Shown here one piece after another: positions 23,640-34,499 of a stretch of DNA of 64,000 bases. Origin of the DNA: Adenophora triphylla var. japonica. Its lineage: Eukaryota > Streptophyta > Magnoliopsida > Asterales > Campanulaceae. Under the pieces are notes generated by a model that saw nothing but the letters and a program-made list of their open reading frames with translations, made no database searches and was not told the origin of the DNA. A program made the position numbers and the translations under genes. The stretch is from assembly GCA_022495995.1 (NCBI GenBank), contig JAFEMH010001307.1:248001-312000 (forward strand), in the 5' to 3' direction. How positions within the stretch are numbered: the first letter of the stretch is position 1; every line of letters starts with the position of its first letter.

Positions 23640-23852
23640 TCTATCTATTAGACCCTCCATGAACAGTTGAATGAATAGTTCCATTCATCATTCATCGAAA
23701 TTTCCATTTTGCCCTCACTATTTTGTCACTTTTTCATTTTGCCCTTAATTTTTTTTTTAATTAATAAAAAAAAAATGTGTCCTCGGACACGGGCTTAATT
23801 AAAAAATAAAAATAAAAAAATTAACGTGTCTTCGGACACGGGCTTATTCTAG
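23640..23852 (+). mobile_element. Small Helitron (~0.2 kb family), copy 1
   Basis: Starts TCTATCTATTAGACCC after A and ends with the hairpin CGTGTC-TTC-GGACACG, GGCTTATT and CTAG, followed by T. A second, internal hairpin GTGTCCTCGGACAC lies ~50 bp earlier, as if the 3' end were duplicated. CATTTTGCCCTCACTA and GGACACGGGC are shared with the copies at 29740-29913, 44971-45262 and 46754-46928. Confidence 0.8.
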
Positions 23853-23860
23853 TCTATATA

Positions 23861-24147
23861 CTCCCTCCGTCCCACGTGAATGGACACTTATTTCCTTTTT
23901 GAAACGTCCCACGTGAATGGACACTGCCCAAAATGGAAAAGAATATTCACTATTCCCTCCACCCATTCTCTCTCCTACTTCACTTTTACACTCACAACAT
24001 TCTCTCTCCTAACTATTCCTCCCACTCATTCTCTCTCCTATTTAATTCTTCATACTCACAACATTTTCTTTCACTTTTTCTCTCTCTTACTTTTCCTTAA
24101 TTCCCACACCCATAAAGTTGGTGTCCATTGACATGGGACGGAGGGAG
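23861..24147. mobile_element. Stowaway-type MITE inside a Helitron 5' end
   Basis: CTCCCTCCGTCCCACGTGAA and, at the other end, GGGACGGAGGGAG form the termini, flanked by TA (23859-23860, 24148-24149). The second arm has GTGTCCATTGACATGGGAC, pairing with CCCACGTGAATGGACAC. Removing it restores TCTATATATAATAAGAGG, the Helitron 5' end, so it inserted after the Helitron. Confidence 0.88.
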
Positions 24148-27087
24148 TATATAATAAGAGGATTGTCAAAGTTTTCCCCCAAAAAGAAGGGCATTTTGGT
24201 AATTTCACACGGTGGCGAAAATGTAATAAACTAGGCCAAAATGCGACGTGGCATCGTATGATTGGCCAAGAAATGTGTTTTTTTATTCAAACTTTGGACA
24301 TGTGTCGCATGTAGGCATAGGGGCATTTCGGTAAATGACCCGCGCGTGACCACACGCGCAGACAATGGGGCGTGTACCAAGGGTTTCCTTTTTTTTTTTT
24401 TTGGCTTTGACACATGTCATCTCCTGATTGGGTGGACGGATTTCTAAAAAAAAAAATTATCCCATTTTTTTGACCTCAATTATTATATATTAAATTAGAA
24501 TTTTTTTTTCTTTTTTCACCAAAATTCATAATTTTTTTTTCTCTTTAAATAGAGACTTCTTTCATTTGATTTGGACAAATAAAAAAAATCCTCTTTTTTT
24601 TTATATAAATGTGATAATTATCCTTAACTTATTTTTCAATTTCTTTATAGTGAAAATTAATCACCAGCAAGATAAAAATTAAGTCTTAATAATGAAAACT
24701 AAAATAAATTAAACTAGAAGGAAAAATTATATTTTCCGTCTCAATTCAACTTTAAAAACACCAAAAAATAATACTACTTTTTGTGCCAAAAAATTGCATT
24801 ATTATGTGCTTTAACTAGAAGGAAAAATTATATTTTCCGTCTCAAGTAACTAAAATTTTTGAAGTATCGAAATCAAATTACTTTTTTTCCCCAATTATAG
24901 GAAAACAGTGTTAGTATGTGCTTTAACTTGATATTGCCCTATTTAAAGAATTTTTTAAGTAAAAAACGGGTTGATAAAATTATTGAATTCCTCCTAATCT
25001 CGCAATGATCCGCGTCTAATGAAAAGAGTTTGGAAATATTTTCTTTTAAATCGGGTGGTATTGGGGTAGATTTGGGATTAGCTCGAACCGTCCCATTTAA
25101 CCCGAACCCGCATAGTATTCATCTTTTTTTAGAATAAATTTTAAATATTGATAATATTTGTATATTATTATATACTTATTTGTTTATAGTTTATTGTATT
25201 ATCTTATTTTTATATGTCATATTATTAATCTCTACATTTATAAGAAAATAAAGGGAAAAAATAGCATTTTATAATAGAAATATTAATAATTTTTTCTTCA
25301 ACTTTTGTCCTATTTTAAACGTTAAAAAATTGGTTAGGATATTAAAGAGATGAATGATTTTATTATAAAGTATAAAAAGTTGGGTACAAAGTAATTAGTG
25401 AATAGTTGTTGTGTGTATGACTTATAAGACCATTGAATAAAAAAATATTAAAATTTTTCCATTGTATTTTTTTTTAATTTAAAATGGGACACCTTTTATT
25501 AAAGAAGAAGGAAGTTTAAAATGGGAGCATTTATTTATTTGATAGTGAAATAATTTTTCGTAATGTTAAATTTAATTAATTGCGATATAAAAAAACATGA
25601 TTATATAACAATACCATTAAAGAAATATGTAAAAATCAAACGGAGATGTAGAAGTTGAATACGGTTCAAGAACAAAATAACTTCTCAAAAATCGAAATTG
25701 ATGATACTTGAAAATTTCATTTCATGTATTTTGTTTGTTTGGAGAATAACTATAGTCAAGAGTTCCGAATTGCAGTTGAAGAGAAAGATTTGGAGACTTA
25801 TAACTAGATTGATTACGCTTTCCCAATCGTTTGACGAAACTAAGTGATAATGTGGGCAAATTACGTACAAACTAACTATGCCTTAAATATATATTTATTT
25901 TAGTTACCTTCAATCTGATATTTGTAATAATATTATAGTTTTAAAAAAAGTGTTTTCCAATGTACACAAACATTTCTATTTCCTTTTATATTTGTACTAA
26001 TATTATAGTTTTTAAAAAATACTTTTTTTTTTAATATAAATTTCTTAATTATCCTTTCTTAATTTTTCTTTTTAATTTTTCAATATTTATTTTGTAAAAA
26101 TTAATTAACTGTGAAGTATATTTTTTTTATTATAAATGAGGACAATAATAATCATAATTTTACTTTTTCAATATAAATTATTGTTTGTAATGTTAGTTCC
26201 TTCGTTTCAAAATTTGACTTTATTTTTTTAAACATATTAAGTAATATTGTATAAAATATTCCTTGGGACGAATATATTAATTTATTTTTTTAGATATTCA
26301 TTAGAATAATTAAATTAATTTAAAATTATTGCTCAAAATACCAGCTAAAAAAATAGAAAGATTAGATCAGGACATAGGAAGTAGTATTTGTAATGGTATA
26401 TTATTAATAAATTTTAGATATTCACAATTCCCTATAATAATTAAATTAATCTAAATCATTGTTCAAAATTTATACAAATTGACACTAAATAAAATAGGAA
26501 TATAATTACAGACAGAGGGAGTATTAAATAGGTGAGGGAGACTTAAATAGAGAGAGCTCAAAACTTATACGAGAAAATCAATGACTAACAAATTGCAAAC
26601 ACACATTCTGCAGGCAAAAATTCCAAACCTAAGGCATCTTAAACTCGAAGAACCCGGAATAAGATGGAAGTCAACCCTTCATTTCATTTCACGTATCACT
26701 ACAATTAAGTTACCGACACCATTCCAACGAACGAAAAAGGTATTACCCCTCCCTCCCAAAATAAATGTCCAAAAATAATATTCAAATTCGCTTTCTTTTA
26801 GACATCCATTTTGGGACAAAGAGTGAGTGGTAAAAAATGTGCCATAAGTAATCGAATTAAGTACACATCAAATCATCCTCCAAAGAATCGATTATTGACC
26901 AACCCCATTATGCATCCGACCAAGTCGAAAAATATCCATGCCGACTCGACTACAACTAAGTTATGGATAGCGTTTAAATGAACGAAAAAGAAGTCAACGA
27001 TTAGTAGAAAAAGGGTCATAAGTAACTTAATTACGTATACGTCAGAAAAAGATGTCAGAAAAATTGGCCCTTCCTACAAACAATCTG

Positions 27088-27545
27088 TTACTGGACAACA
27101 CCCATTATGCATCTAACCAAGTCGAGAATACGAAAATAATCATAGAACAGTGAAGACTGTTCACCTTCAAGTCAGTCTCTGCTAACTCTGTTACTACCAG
27201 CAAGGTTATTGCACGGACTTCCTCCGACTACCAAGTCAAAACCACCAAAAGCGCCCATAAGATTCTCGAGTTTGTCGCCATTTAAGACTTGAATGTCGTC
27301 AAAGTGGATGAGATTTCCTTCCTGATTTGTTTGCTCCCACCAACTTTTCATAATGTTTCTGTTTACTTCGGAAATCTCGACTGATACGACATTGTTTAGA
27401 GGAACTCCTAGCCTGTGTAGAGCTACTTCAGCCCCACCAATACCGGAGAAGAGAGAGAGAAGGTTGATGCCGTTTGGAAACATGTCTTTCGCAACAGAGA
27501 GGTGATAAGCAACCGTATCAATCTGAAAAATTGTTTCCCCATCAA
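27088..27545 (-). pseudogene. C-terminal fragment of a DRM-type DNA (cytosine-5) methyltransferase
   Basis: The minus strand reads the end of a domains-rearranged methyltransferase, the de novo enzyme of RNA-directed DNA methylation: FQIDTVAYHLSVAKDMFP, then motif I (LLSLFSGIGGAEVAL), EISEVNRNIMKSWWEQTNQ, FGGFDLVVGGSPCNNLAGSN with the catalytic Cys codon at 27211-27213, and RILDLVRCIM before TAA at 27088-27090. A single TGA at 27172-27174, where the family has Gly, breaks an otherwise open frame. Only about 150 residues are present: no UBA domains and no motifs VI-X. Degraded copies of the 3' end lie at about 26870-26930 and possibly 26640-26760. It lies antisense inside the Helitron at 23853-27838, so it is a captured gene piece. 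Confidence 0.85.
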
Positions 27546-27590
27546 AAATGTGACAATCACTCTGGTAAGAGAATAGTTGTAATATGCCGA

Positions 27591-27650
27591 TGAGCCTTTG
27601 GCTCAATGGCATAAGTCCTTGCCTTAGGCAAGGGTTCAAACGCGCTTCGT
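27591..27650 (+). repeat. tRNA-derived sequence (SINE head or tRNA relic)
   Basis: TGGCTCAATGG (27599-27609) matches the Pol III A box and GGTTCAAAC (27633-27641) the B box. The order and the text GCCTTTGGCTCAATGG resemble plant SINE heads. No body or tail is seen, and the cloverleaf is too short for a working tRNA. It abuts the DRM fragment and extends that frame by an artificial N-terminus on the other strand. Confidence 0.45.
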
Positions 27651-27858
27651 CCAAATTAGCTATGCCTTAAATATATTTTTATTTTAGTGACCTTCAATCT
27701 GATATTTGTACTAATAATATAGTTTTCAAAAAAGTGTTTTACAATGTACACAAACATTTCTATTTCCTGTTATATTTTTATAAATTTTCATCAATATGTG
27801 TTAATAGCTGTCCGTGCATCGCACGGGGGTTACACTAGTTATTATAGTATGAAGAGAT

Positions 27859-28354
27859 TGTTGGAAAATATAGCGGAATAAAACAAGAGCACAAGAAATA
27901 GAGAAATTAAAGAACAAGAAAATAATACAAAAACACATACGATCATACAATAATTGTTTATCCGGTTCCTTCTAATCAAGAAATATGTCTTGGGGTACTA
28001 AAAAGCTAGAATTATACTCAATAATCTCACAATATGATTTACAATTTGTTTATAGACGTCAATTGGCTTTATATAGGATATAAGTTACAAACTCTAAACC
28101 TATAAGCAAAATGAAATCTCAGACCGAGCCAAAATTAGGAACGTGCTGAAATCGGCTCACTGCGGCCGCCTAACACGTGCGCAATGCAAAGTGCTCACCT
28201 AATGCGCGAGTCTCAATTTTCGACAATTCCCCAATCTCGCTTGTCTTGCCAAGCGCTCGCCTTGGGTGCACGCCTCAAACCTCGTCACGCGAGCTTCAAA
28301 TAACTGCCTCCTTTTTCTTTTAACTAGTTTTCCTTATTTGTCTCTACTCCAACA
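27859..28354 (-). repeat. Solo LTR in duplication copy A
   Basis: It runs from TGTTGGAAAATATAGCGG to CTCTACTCCAACA with inverted TGTTGGA ends. On the minus strand a TATA box (CCTATATAAAGCC) precedes TCTAGCTTTTTAGTACCCC and an AT-rich tail, the order expected in a copia LTR. GAGAT precedes it and AAGAT follows (4 of 5). The centre (28145-28300) is GC-rich with GCGCGAGTC/GCGCTCGCC-type short repeats. Copy B has the same LTR at 31549-42506, split by the Sirevirus. Confidence 0.7.
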
Positions 28355-29739
28355 AAGATGAGATTATTTGTTTTTAACTTTCTAGTCAGTTAAATAAAAA
28401 AAAGACTCATAAGTCCACATAAAATAAATACTGATTCATAAAGGATGGGCTTGTTAGAGACATTATCCCTTCCCTTATCATCAACTTGTTTTAAAGTGTA
28501 ACCTCATATTTTGACATATTTTGAGATGATATCTTTCCGAATTCATCATCCAATCCATGAATCATGATCCGAACAGCAAAAACACTAAACTCGTTTTTCT
28601 TCTACGTCTCGGGTGAATTTTTGTTCCTGAGATTACCTTCGGTATGTTACACTTGCAGGCCCACGATATTGCTACGCGTCACCCGATTAATAAATTTACG
28701 TAGTTATAAGTCTTTACAAAATCTGGCTACATGTGAGGGGGCGTGTTAGTGACATTATCCCTTATTGAGAATTGACAAAACTTGTCTGTAACACCAATTG
28801 GGCCACTCCACTTACCATCAATTGGGTCTAAGGTGGAACCTTATACTTTGAGATGAAGTTGTTTACCCAGGTTGGATTTGAGCCGATGGTCATGTCAGCC
28901 TACACGTGAGGAGGCTTGTTAGATCAGATATATCCCACGTCAACTTGAAAAAAATAATTTATTCTTCATATAAAATTGGATAATCTCACTGTTTAACAAG
29001 ACATTTTAAGAAAATAATGGTCCAAATTTTAATAGGGCTAATGGAACCATCCCCAAGGCGGTGTAATCCTACCCCAACCAATAATTGATCACATGGTTCT
29101 TTCTCTCGTTGTGTTATATTTTTTATTGAAAAGGATGTTTCACTAAAAATACAATTTCTCAATATTGGAATTTTAAAATAAGTTTTATTAAATGTAATTT
29201 AATTGTATTGTATAATTACAACAATGATTTACTTATATTTTTTTTTTAATTTTCTCTTTTTTATTTCGTTTTTCATTCTAACAGTAATTACACCACTTAT
29301 ATATTTTTTTAATTCCAATATTCAAAATGTATTTATATTTCTCGAGAAAAAGTATAGTCCAAATCGAAATTTGGCTTTCACATATTTTCATTCAAGCATA
29401 AATAAAATTTATTTTAAAAAAATGGGGAGAAAAAAAATCTCAAATCCAAAAGGGGAATATGAACCTAGGCACATGTGCTGAAACAGGACAGGTCAGACCC
29501 CATAAAAGTAGGGCCAATATCCTAAATACGTTGTCTTGTTTTGTACTACCTTTCAAACAATGGGCAACAACTAAAAAACAACTACCCTTTTTGCTACAAC
29601 ATTTATAACAAGAACCTAGGCTTTAATACATACATTTAATTCGCTACTACCTTAATAAAACATCCAACTTATTGCTAGGATTAAGATTACACCTTAATCT
29701 ACTAAAGGAATCTCTCTTTCTGGTTGGCTTCTCGTAATA
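28355..29739. other. Shared non-coding part of the duplicated unit
   Basis: Aligns with 42507-42876 and 44007-44965. Contains GGGCTTGTTAGAGACATTAT and a related GTTAGTGACATTATCCCTTA, suggesting an older internal repeat. Short open frames here are not conserved between the two copies. Nothing recognisable is encoded. Confidence 0.6.
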
Positions 29740-29913
29740 TCTATAGTATAAATGAGGGAGGGGTTTGCTACAGTGGTATGAACAGTTTTAAACGGCGAAA
29801 TTCTCATTTTGCCCTCATACATTTGTTCTTTTCCCATTTTACACTTTAAAAAAAAAATAATTAAAAAATAATTAAAAAAAAATCACTTGACCTTGGACAC
29901 GAACATGTACTAG
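29740..29913 (+). mobile_element. Small Helitron, copy 2 (in duplication copy A)
   Basis: Starts TCTATAGTATAAATGAGG after A and ends CCTTGGACACGAACATGTA then CTAG followed by T; 174 bp. Removing it gives GTAATA|TGGCATTATATTATTG, which matches the ancestral sequence deduced from copy B with one difference. Confidence 0.85.
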
Positions 29914-30333
29914 TGGCATTATATTATTGTACTGTTTGATTTGCTACGAGACAGATTGGGTCCAACTTTAAGAACATGAAAAGTACTGTAGAAAGGGTTG
30001 GAATTGACCCTAACGGGCCGGGGATTTATTATGTGCAATCAAATTGTAAAACATTGTGGGGATACTAATGGTTTCAAATTATTTCAGTTTAAATGGATGA
30101 CTCATATTCTTGAAAAGGCTAAGATCAAAAGACGATTATACCTTTAAGGCTTGAATGAAAAGAAAGTGATGCAATGTGTATATAAATATCAATATTGATT
30201 GGGGATACTTGTTTGTTTAGAATACAAATCAAAGTATGAAAGTATTTGGGGTGCGCAAAAAAGAAGAAAAATATGAGCAAATTTGACAGTTTTTTTAATT
30301 TGATATGATTTCCTTATAGCAACATAATTTTTT

Positions 30334-30778
30334 GGGACTATGCCCGATAAGTTTTAAAAAAGTTTCATAATGCCCGATAAGTTCCTTTCTCATGTTGTAT
30401 TATGTTTCGAAAATACAACATCAATTAAGGCCATAATCTTTGCATTGGCCGCCGCTGTGGAGTCCAAAATCCATGGGACCACCGACCGATATCGACCGGA
30501 CGGCCGGATTCCGGCCAAAATTGCCGGATTCGGTGAAAATTGACCGGATTCCTGCGAAAATTGACCGAATCCCATGCGACGATAACAAGACGACGGCGGC
30601 GGAGCTGGGCTGTGGCGGAGGCGGTGGTGCGGATGCAGTATTATAATTTTAAACTACTGCATAACTAAATGTTGTATCATACATAATACAACACGAGAAC
30701 TTATGGAGCATTTTAATACAATGAGAAACTTAGTGAAAAGTGATTTGTTCCAAAAGGAACTTAATGGGGCAAATTCCC
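30334..30778. mobile_element. MULE-type MITE with 9-bp target duplication (family copy 2)
   Basis: Starts GGGACTATGCCCGATAAG; its reverse-complemented end is GGGAATTTGCCCCATTAAG. TAATTTTTT (30325-30333) and TAATTCTTT (30779-30787) flank it, 8 of 9 identical. Copy B of the duplication lacks it. Subterminal GTTGTATTATGT blocks face each other and surround a GC-rich core (30440-30640) with repeated GACCGGATTCC / AAAATTGACCG words, possibly captured DNA. Confidence 0.82.
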
Positions 30779-30805
30779 TAATTCTTTTTTGAGCATAAAG
30801 CAGTT

Positions 30806-30922
30806 TACTTTTTGGAAAAAAAATTGAAATCCTTTAGAGTTTAGATTTGTTGTTCCTATAAATACTTTTTGGAAAAAAAATTGAAATCCTTTAGAGTTTA
30901 GATTTGTTGTTCCTATAAATAC
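30806..30922. repeat. 57-bp tandem duplication
   Basis: Two near-identical 57-bp units starting TACTTTTTGGAAAA. Copy B of the large duplication has a single unit near 46160, so this doubling postdates the large duplication. Confidence 0.9.
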
Positions 30923-31762
30923 TAGTGATAACCAAGAATATTGTGGTGCTTGGATGATCAAATTAGTTGTCGCAAATTTGTGTTATTTAGAGAAAATCTG
31001 TGAGATCAACAAAGAGAGCCAAGATATTGGTGGGTTTTGGGGTTCCTTAGGGGCATTTCATAGGTGGCCTAACTAGGAGATGTTTAGAATTTATTTGTGT
31101 GAAGTTGTGTTAAGAGACTATGTTTATTATTGTAAATATGTACAAATATTGTAACATAACAAATTTGGTTTAGTTGATATACTGACTTGGTAGTGCCCCG
31201 GTAGGCAAAAGGGTGAACTGGTGAACAATTTGTTGAGTTTTGGAGCAATAAATGTAGTGGGAGAATTTTATAAAACAACAAAATAGATTTGACTTGTTAA
31301 ATAGGATAATTTATTAAGCCGGAGAGATTATAAAAATTGGATTATGGACCTATAGTGTTCACGAACTGACCTAATGGATCACCAGTCAAAAATTCCGAAG
31401 CACAAAATCAAGGTAATCCCAACCTATAAAACAAGTTATTGTCTGATATGGTATTTAAGTCTTGGCAACCACAATTGGTTATAAGCCAGAATCTCAAGCT
31501 GGATAGAGCCCAATTTTAGCCCATACATTAGTATAGCACGAAAGAGATTGCTGGGAAATAGTATAGCGTAATAAAACAAGAACACAAGAAATAGAGAAAT
31601 TAAAACGGGATAATTATACAAGAACACACAATAACACAAGAATTGTTTATCCAATTCTTTATAATCAAGAAATACGTCTTTGGGCACTAACAAGCTAGAA
31701 TTATACTCAATAATCTCACAATATAATGTTACAATGTGAAATCACAATATAATGTTACAATG

Positions 31763-32540
31763 TGAAACCGTGAGTTTTATGGGAACATATTTATGTTTCC
31801 TTATTTAAAAAGATCTCTATTATGGTAAGTAGATTTTGAGACTTTCATGGAGATTTATAAGTATCCTACTTTGACTAGGAATTGTAAATGTAGTAAATAT
31901 CTTTTATTTATGTACATAGTTTTATATTAGGACTAACCTACTAATATTTGATTTCCTTGTGAGTGTGTTTTATATTTTCATATAGGAAAAGGAATCTCAC
32001 AAAGGAAGAAGTCGATTGCATGAAGATCTTCTCAATGGTGCACTATAAATACAAGGCATTCAACACATGAGAAGTTACGGATTTTTAGAGAGAAAATTAC
32101 TCATTCTTCATTGTATTCGACATTGTTGATTTTAGGTTGTGAGAGAAGGTTGTGCCTTACATCCGTAACTCACATCTAGGTTTTCATAGAGTTCTCTTGT
32201 TTTACTTCTGACTATAATAGATCCTACTTGGGAAAGGGGAGTTGTTCTTGTCATAGAAGGTGATTAGGACTCGTATAGTATTTTCATATTTTAGTTTTTC
32301 ACTTATTTATTTTTGTAAGAAACAAAAGTTTTTATAGTGAAAAGTTTTTGGGCGTAAGCCTAGTTTGCTGATCACATTGATCAGTAAGCGTAAATAACTC
32401 TTGAGTTATTGCATTTAATTTGTTTTTAATTACTTTATTCATTTGCATTATACGTGGATGTGTGGACGGTTGTGAGACACATCTGTACTCACATCCTTTG
32501 CTGTTGCGTGATTAAGTTTCCTAGCTACACGAAACTTTCA
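31763..32540 (+). repeat. Sirevirus 5' LTR
   Basis: Contains a probable TATA box CACTATAAATACAAGG at about 32041, then leader sequence, and the GGATGTG...ACACATCTG...TCACATCC motif at 32456-32496. Just before it the target sequence TCACAATATAATGTTACAAT is present twice (about 31716 and 31742), whereas copy A has it once. Confidence 0.92.
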
Positions 32541-32541
32541 A

Positions 32542-32554
32542 TTGGTATCGAGCC
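32542..32554 (+). other. Primer-binding site (initiator Met tRNA)
   Basis: TTGGTATCGAGCC, one base after the 5' LTR, matches the usual plant tRNA-iMet site TGGTATCAGAGC except for one missing base. This is the standard primer for copia elements. Confidence 0.8.
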
Positions 32555-32597
32555 AACTCTCGAAATATTGTAGTGTTGATCCGAAAGTGTAGTCATT

Positions 32598-34340
32598 ATG
32601 GAATGCCAAAATCACCAAAATAGGCCTCCTGTCTTGGATGGCACCAATTATTCTCTTTGGAAGTCTAAGATGCGAAATTACATCAAAAGTATTGATGAAA
32701 GGGCTTGGATGTGTATTCTTGTTGCATGGCAACCTCCTCTTGTGGAGAAAAAGCCATCCTCTGGTGTTGGTGAGTCTATTTTCGAAAAGAAAACCTGAAG
32801 AGCAATGGACTCTTGATGAAATACAAGCTGCAAATTACAATTAAAAGCTATGAGTGCTATTTCCGGCCATGTTTACGGGAATATGTATAAGCTTATAACT
32901 AATGAGAGCATAGCCAAAGCGCTTGGGATATTTTGCAAACTCAATGTGAGGGAGCACCAAGTGTGAAGGCTACCGGGCTTAGAATTTTAATGGATAGGTT
33001 TGAGTTACTTCGAATGGAAGAAACCGAGGACATTGTGTCATATCTTTGCTAAAATTCATGAAATTTCAAATGAATGCACAAGTCTAGGAGAATCTATCTC
33101 CAATGCAAGACTTGTAAGTAAGATTTTAAGGACCTTACGAGAGGTTTAACATAAAAGTGGGTGTGATTGAGGAAACAAAAGACACAAACACTGTAGGTCT
33201 TGACACAATCATAGGAATCTTGAGCGTGTTTGAGCTTAACCTTGAGGCTCGAGAAAAAGAACAAAACACACAGTCTTGCCCTCAAAAGTCTTCTTTGCTC
33301 TTCCAAAAGAGCTTGTGGAATTATCCTCGAAATTGACAAGTCTAATCTTGAAGATGAGGATGTAGCTTTTATTTCAAAGAAATTCGGTTCTATCTTGAAA
33401 AATAGAAGGATAAGCAAATTTCCTAATAGACCTACTTCCAGTACTGTTGAAAAGCCAAAACCTAGCATTGACACTGGATTCAAGAAACCAAGCTTTGAAA
33501 ATAAATCATCTGAATCTGTCCAATGTAGGGCATGTCGTGGCATTGGCCATTATGCAAATGAGTGTGCTAACACACTTAAAAAGAAGGGAATGAGCTTAAC
33601 TGCTACCCTTAGTGACAGTGGGAATGAAGAGGAAGAAGTGGCTAATATGTCTGTCTTAAACTGTCATTCTGTGTTTAATGCTTTTTCTGCAGATATAGAA
33701 GAAGATGATCCTGAAAATTCCTTGGATGTGGCTTCAGTTGTGAACACATCTGGTGTCACATCTGACTGTTCTTTGGCTTGTTTCTCTGTAAAAGGAGACT
33801 CAGATGATGAAGATGAAGAAAGGGACATTCCCTATGAGGAACTTTTTGCAACTTACAAGGAGCTGCATACAGATTGAATGAAAAGATTGGACAAGATTGA
33901 GGTACTTGTTAAGGTAAATAAATCTCTTTCTGATAAATTGGCTGCTTGTGAAGATGAAAAAGCTGTACTTTCAAAGGAAAATGATGCTCAAAAAGATACC
34001 ATTGCAAGACTTGAAGTCCTTGTGACCAAAAGAGAAGTTGACCTTGAAAAGTTCAAGAATGAATGTGAAAAAGCTGAAAATACTTTTACTAAATTAAACA
34101 AAAGTAAAATGAAAATGGAAGAAGCTTTCTCTGTAGGTCAACGTGACAAAATTTGTTTGAGTTTTGAAAATAATTTTGTAAAGGAGGGATGTGAGGCTTC
34201 TACCTCAAAAATTGTGAAAAAACAAGCTTTTAAAGAAAAAGTCATTTTGAGTGAGAAAAGACCTAGAAAGAGGCATTACATTTGCCATTACTGCCTAGCT
34301 CCTGGTCACATTAGACCCATACATTTACAAACTGAGGCGA
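32598..34340 (+). pseudogene. gag: Sirevirus gag, broken
   Basis: The frame starts at the ATG at 32598 with DGTNYSLWKSKM, a copia gag N-terminus. It is interrupted by frameshifts near 32790, 32845, 33050 and 33150. It then reads from about 33230 to 33875 with a CCHC knuckle (CRACRGIGHYANEC, about 33523-33564), followed by an acidic region. A TGA at 33875 splits it from a coiled-coil segment (about 33880-34200) and a second zinc knuckle at about 34284 (CHYCLAPGHI) that lacks a clear last Cys. Gag forms the particle and binds RNA; two knuckles and a long coiled coil fit the Sirevirus type. Confidence 0.8.
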
Positions 34341-34499
34341 TAAAAATCGGTCACTTGCCTCGGATGTGTGAGAAGATGTATGCACATCCTAACTCACATC
34401 CTGGCAATCTGAGACCTCTGCAACCCAAAAAGAAAACTGTTAAACAGTGGGTGGCCAAACCAATTACCACCTGCAATGTTGTTTACTCTTCCCTCAAGA

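Larger units (their letters stand above)
23853..27838 (+). mobile_element. Non-autonomous Helitron, 4 kb, with captured gene fragment
   Basis: Starts TCTATATA (split by a Stowaway MITE) and continues TATAATAAGAGGATTG. Ends with the hairpin CCGTGC-ATC-GCACGG, GGGTTACA and CTAG, followed by T. It starts at the base after the CTAG of the preceding small Helitron, giving a head-to-tail pair. Its 5' kilobase matches the Helitron at 15380-19310 (CACACGGTGGCGAAAA, GGCATTTTGGTAATTTC). The 3' part carries a DRM methyltransferase fragment and a tRNA-like block. There is no RepHel ORF. The site is empty in duplication copy B. Confidence 0.85.
23378..31276. repeat. Tandem duplication, copy A (with insertions)
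   Basis: Begins at AACAAAATAGATTGACTTG. The segment 23378-23639 plus 27839-31276 (less insertions) aligns with 31277-47645. Shared landmarks include TAAGCCGGAGAG, GTTCACGAACT, a solo LTR, TCCAAATCGAAATYTGGC, GCTACGAGACAGATTGGGTC and GGTGAACTGGTGAACAA. Copy A carries Helitrons at 23640-23852, 23853-27838 and 29740-29913 and a MITE at 30334-30778, all missing from copy B. The copies meet directly at 31276/31277. I see no functional gene in the shared unit. Confidence 0.85.

Noticed and set aside
28564..28749. Open frame conserved in both duplication copies (28564 and 42704)
   Set aside because: The copies differ by indels that change the frame after about 25 codons. No family is recognised.
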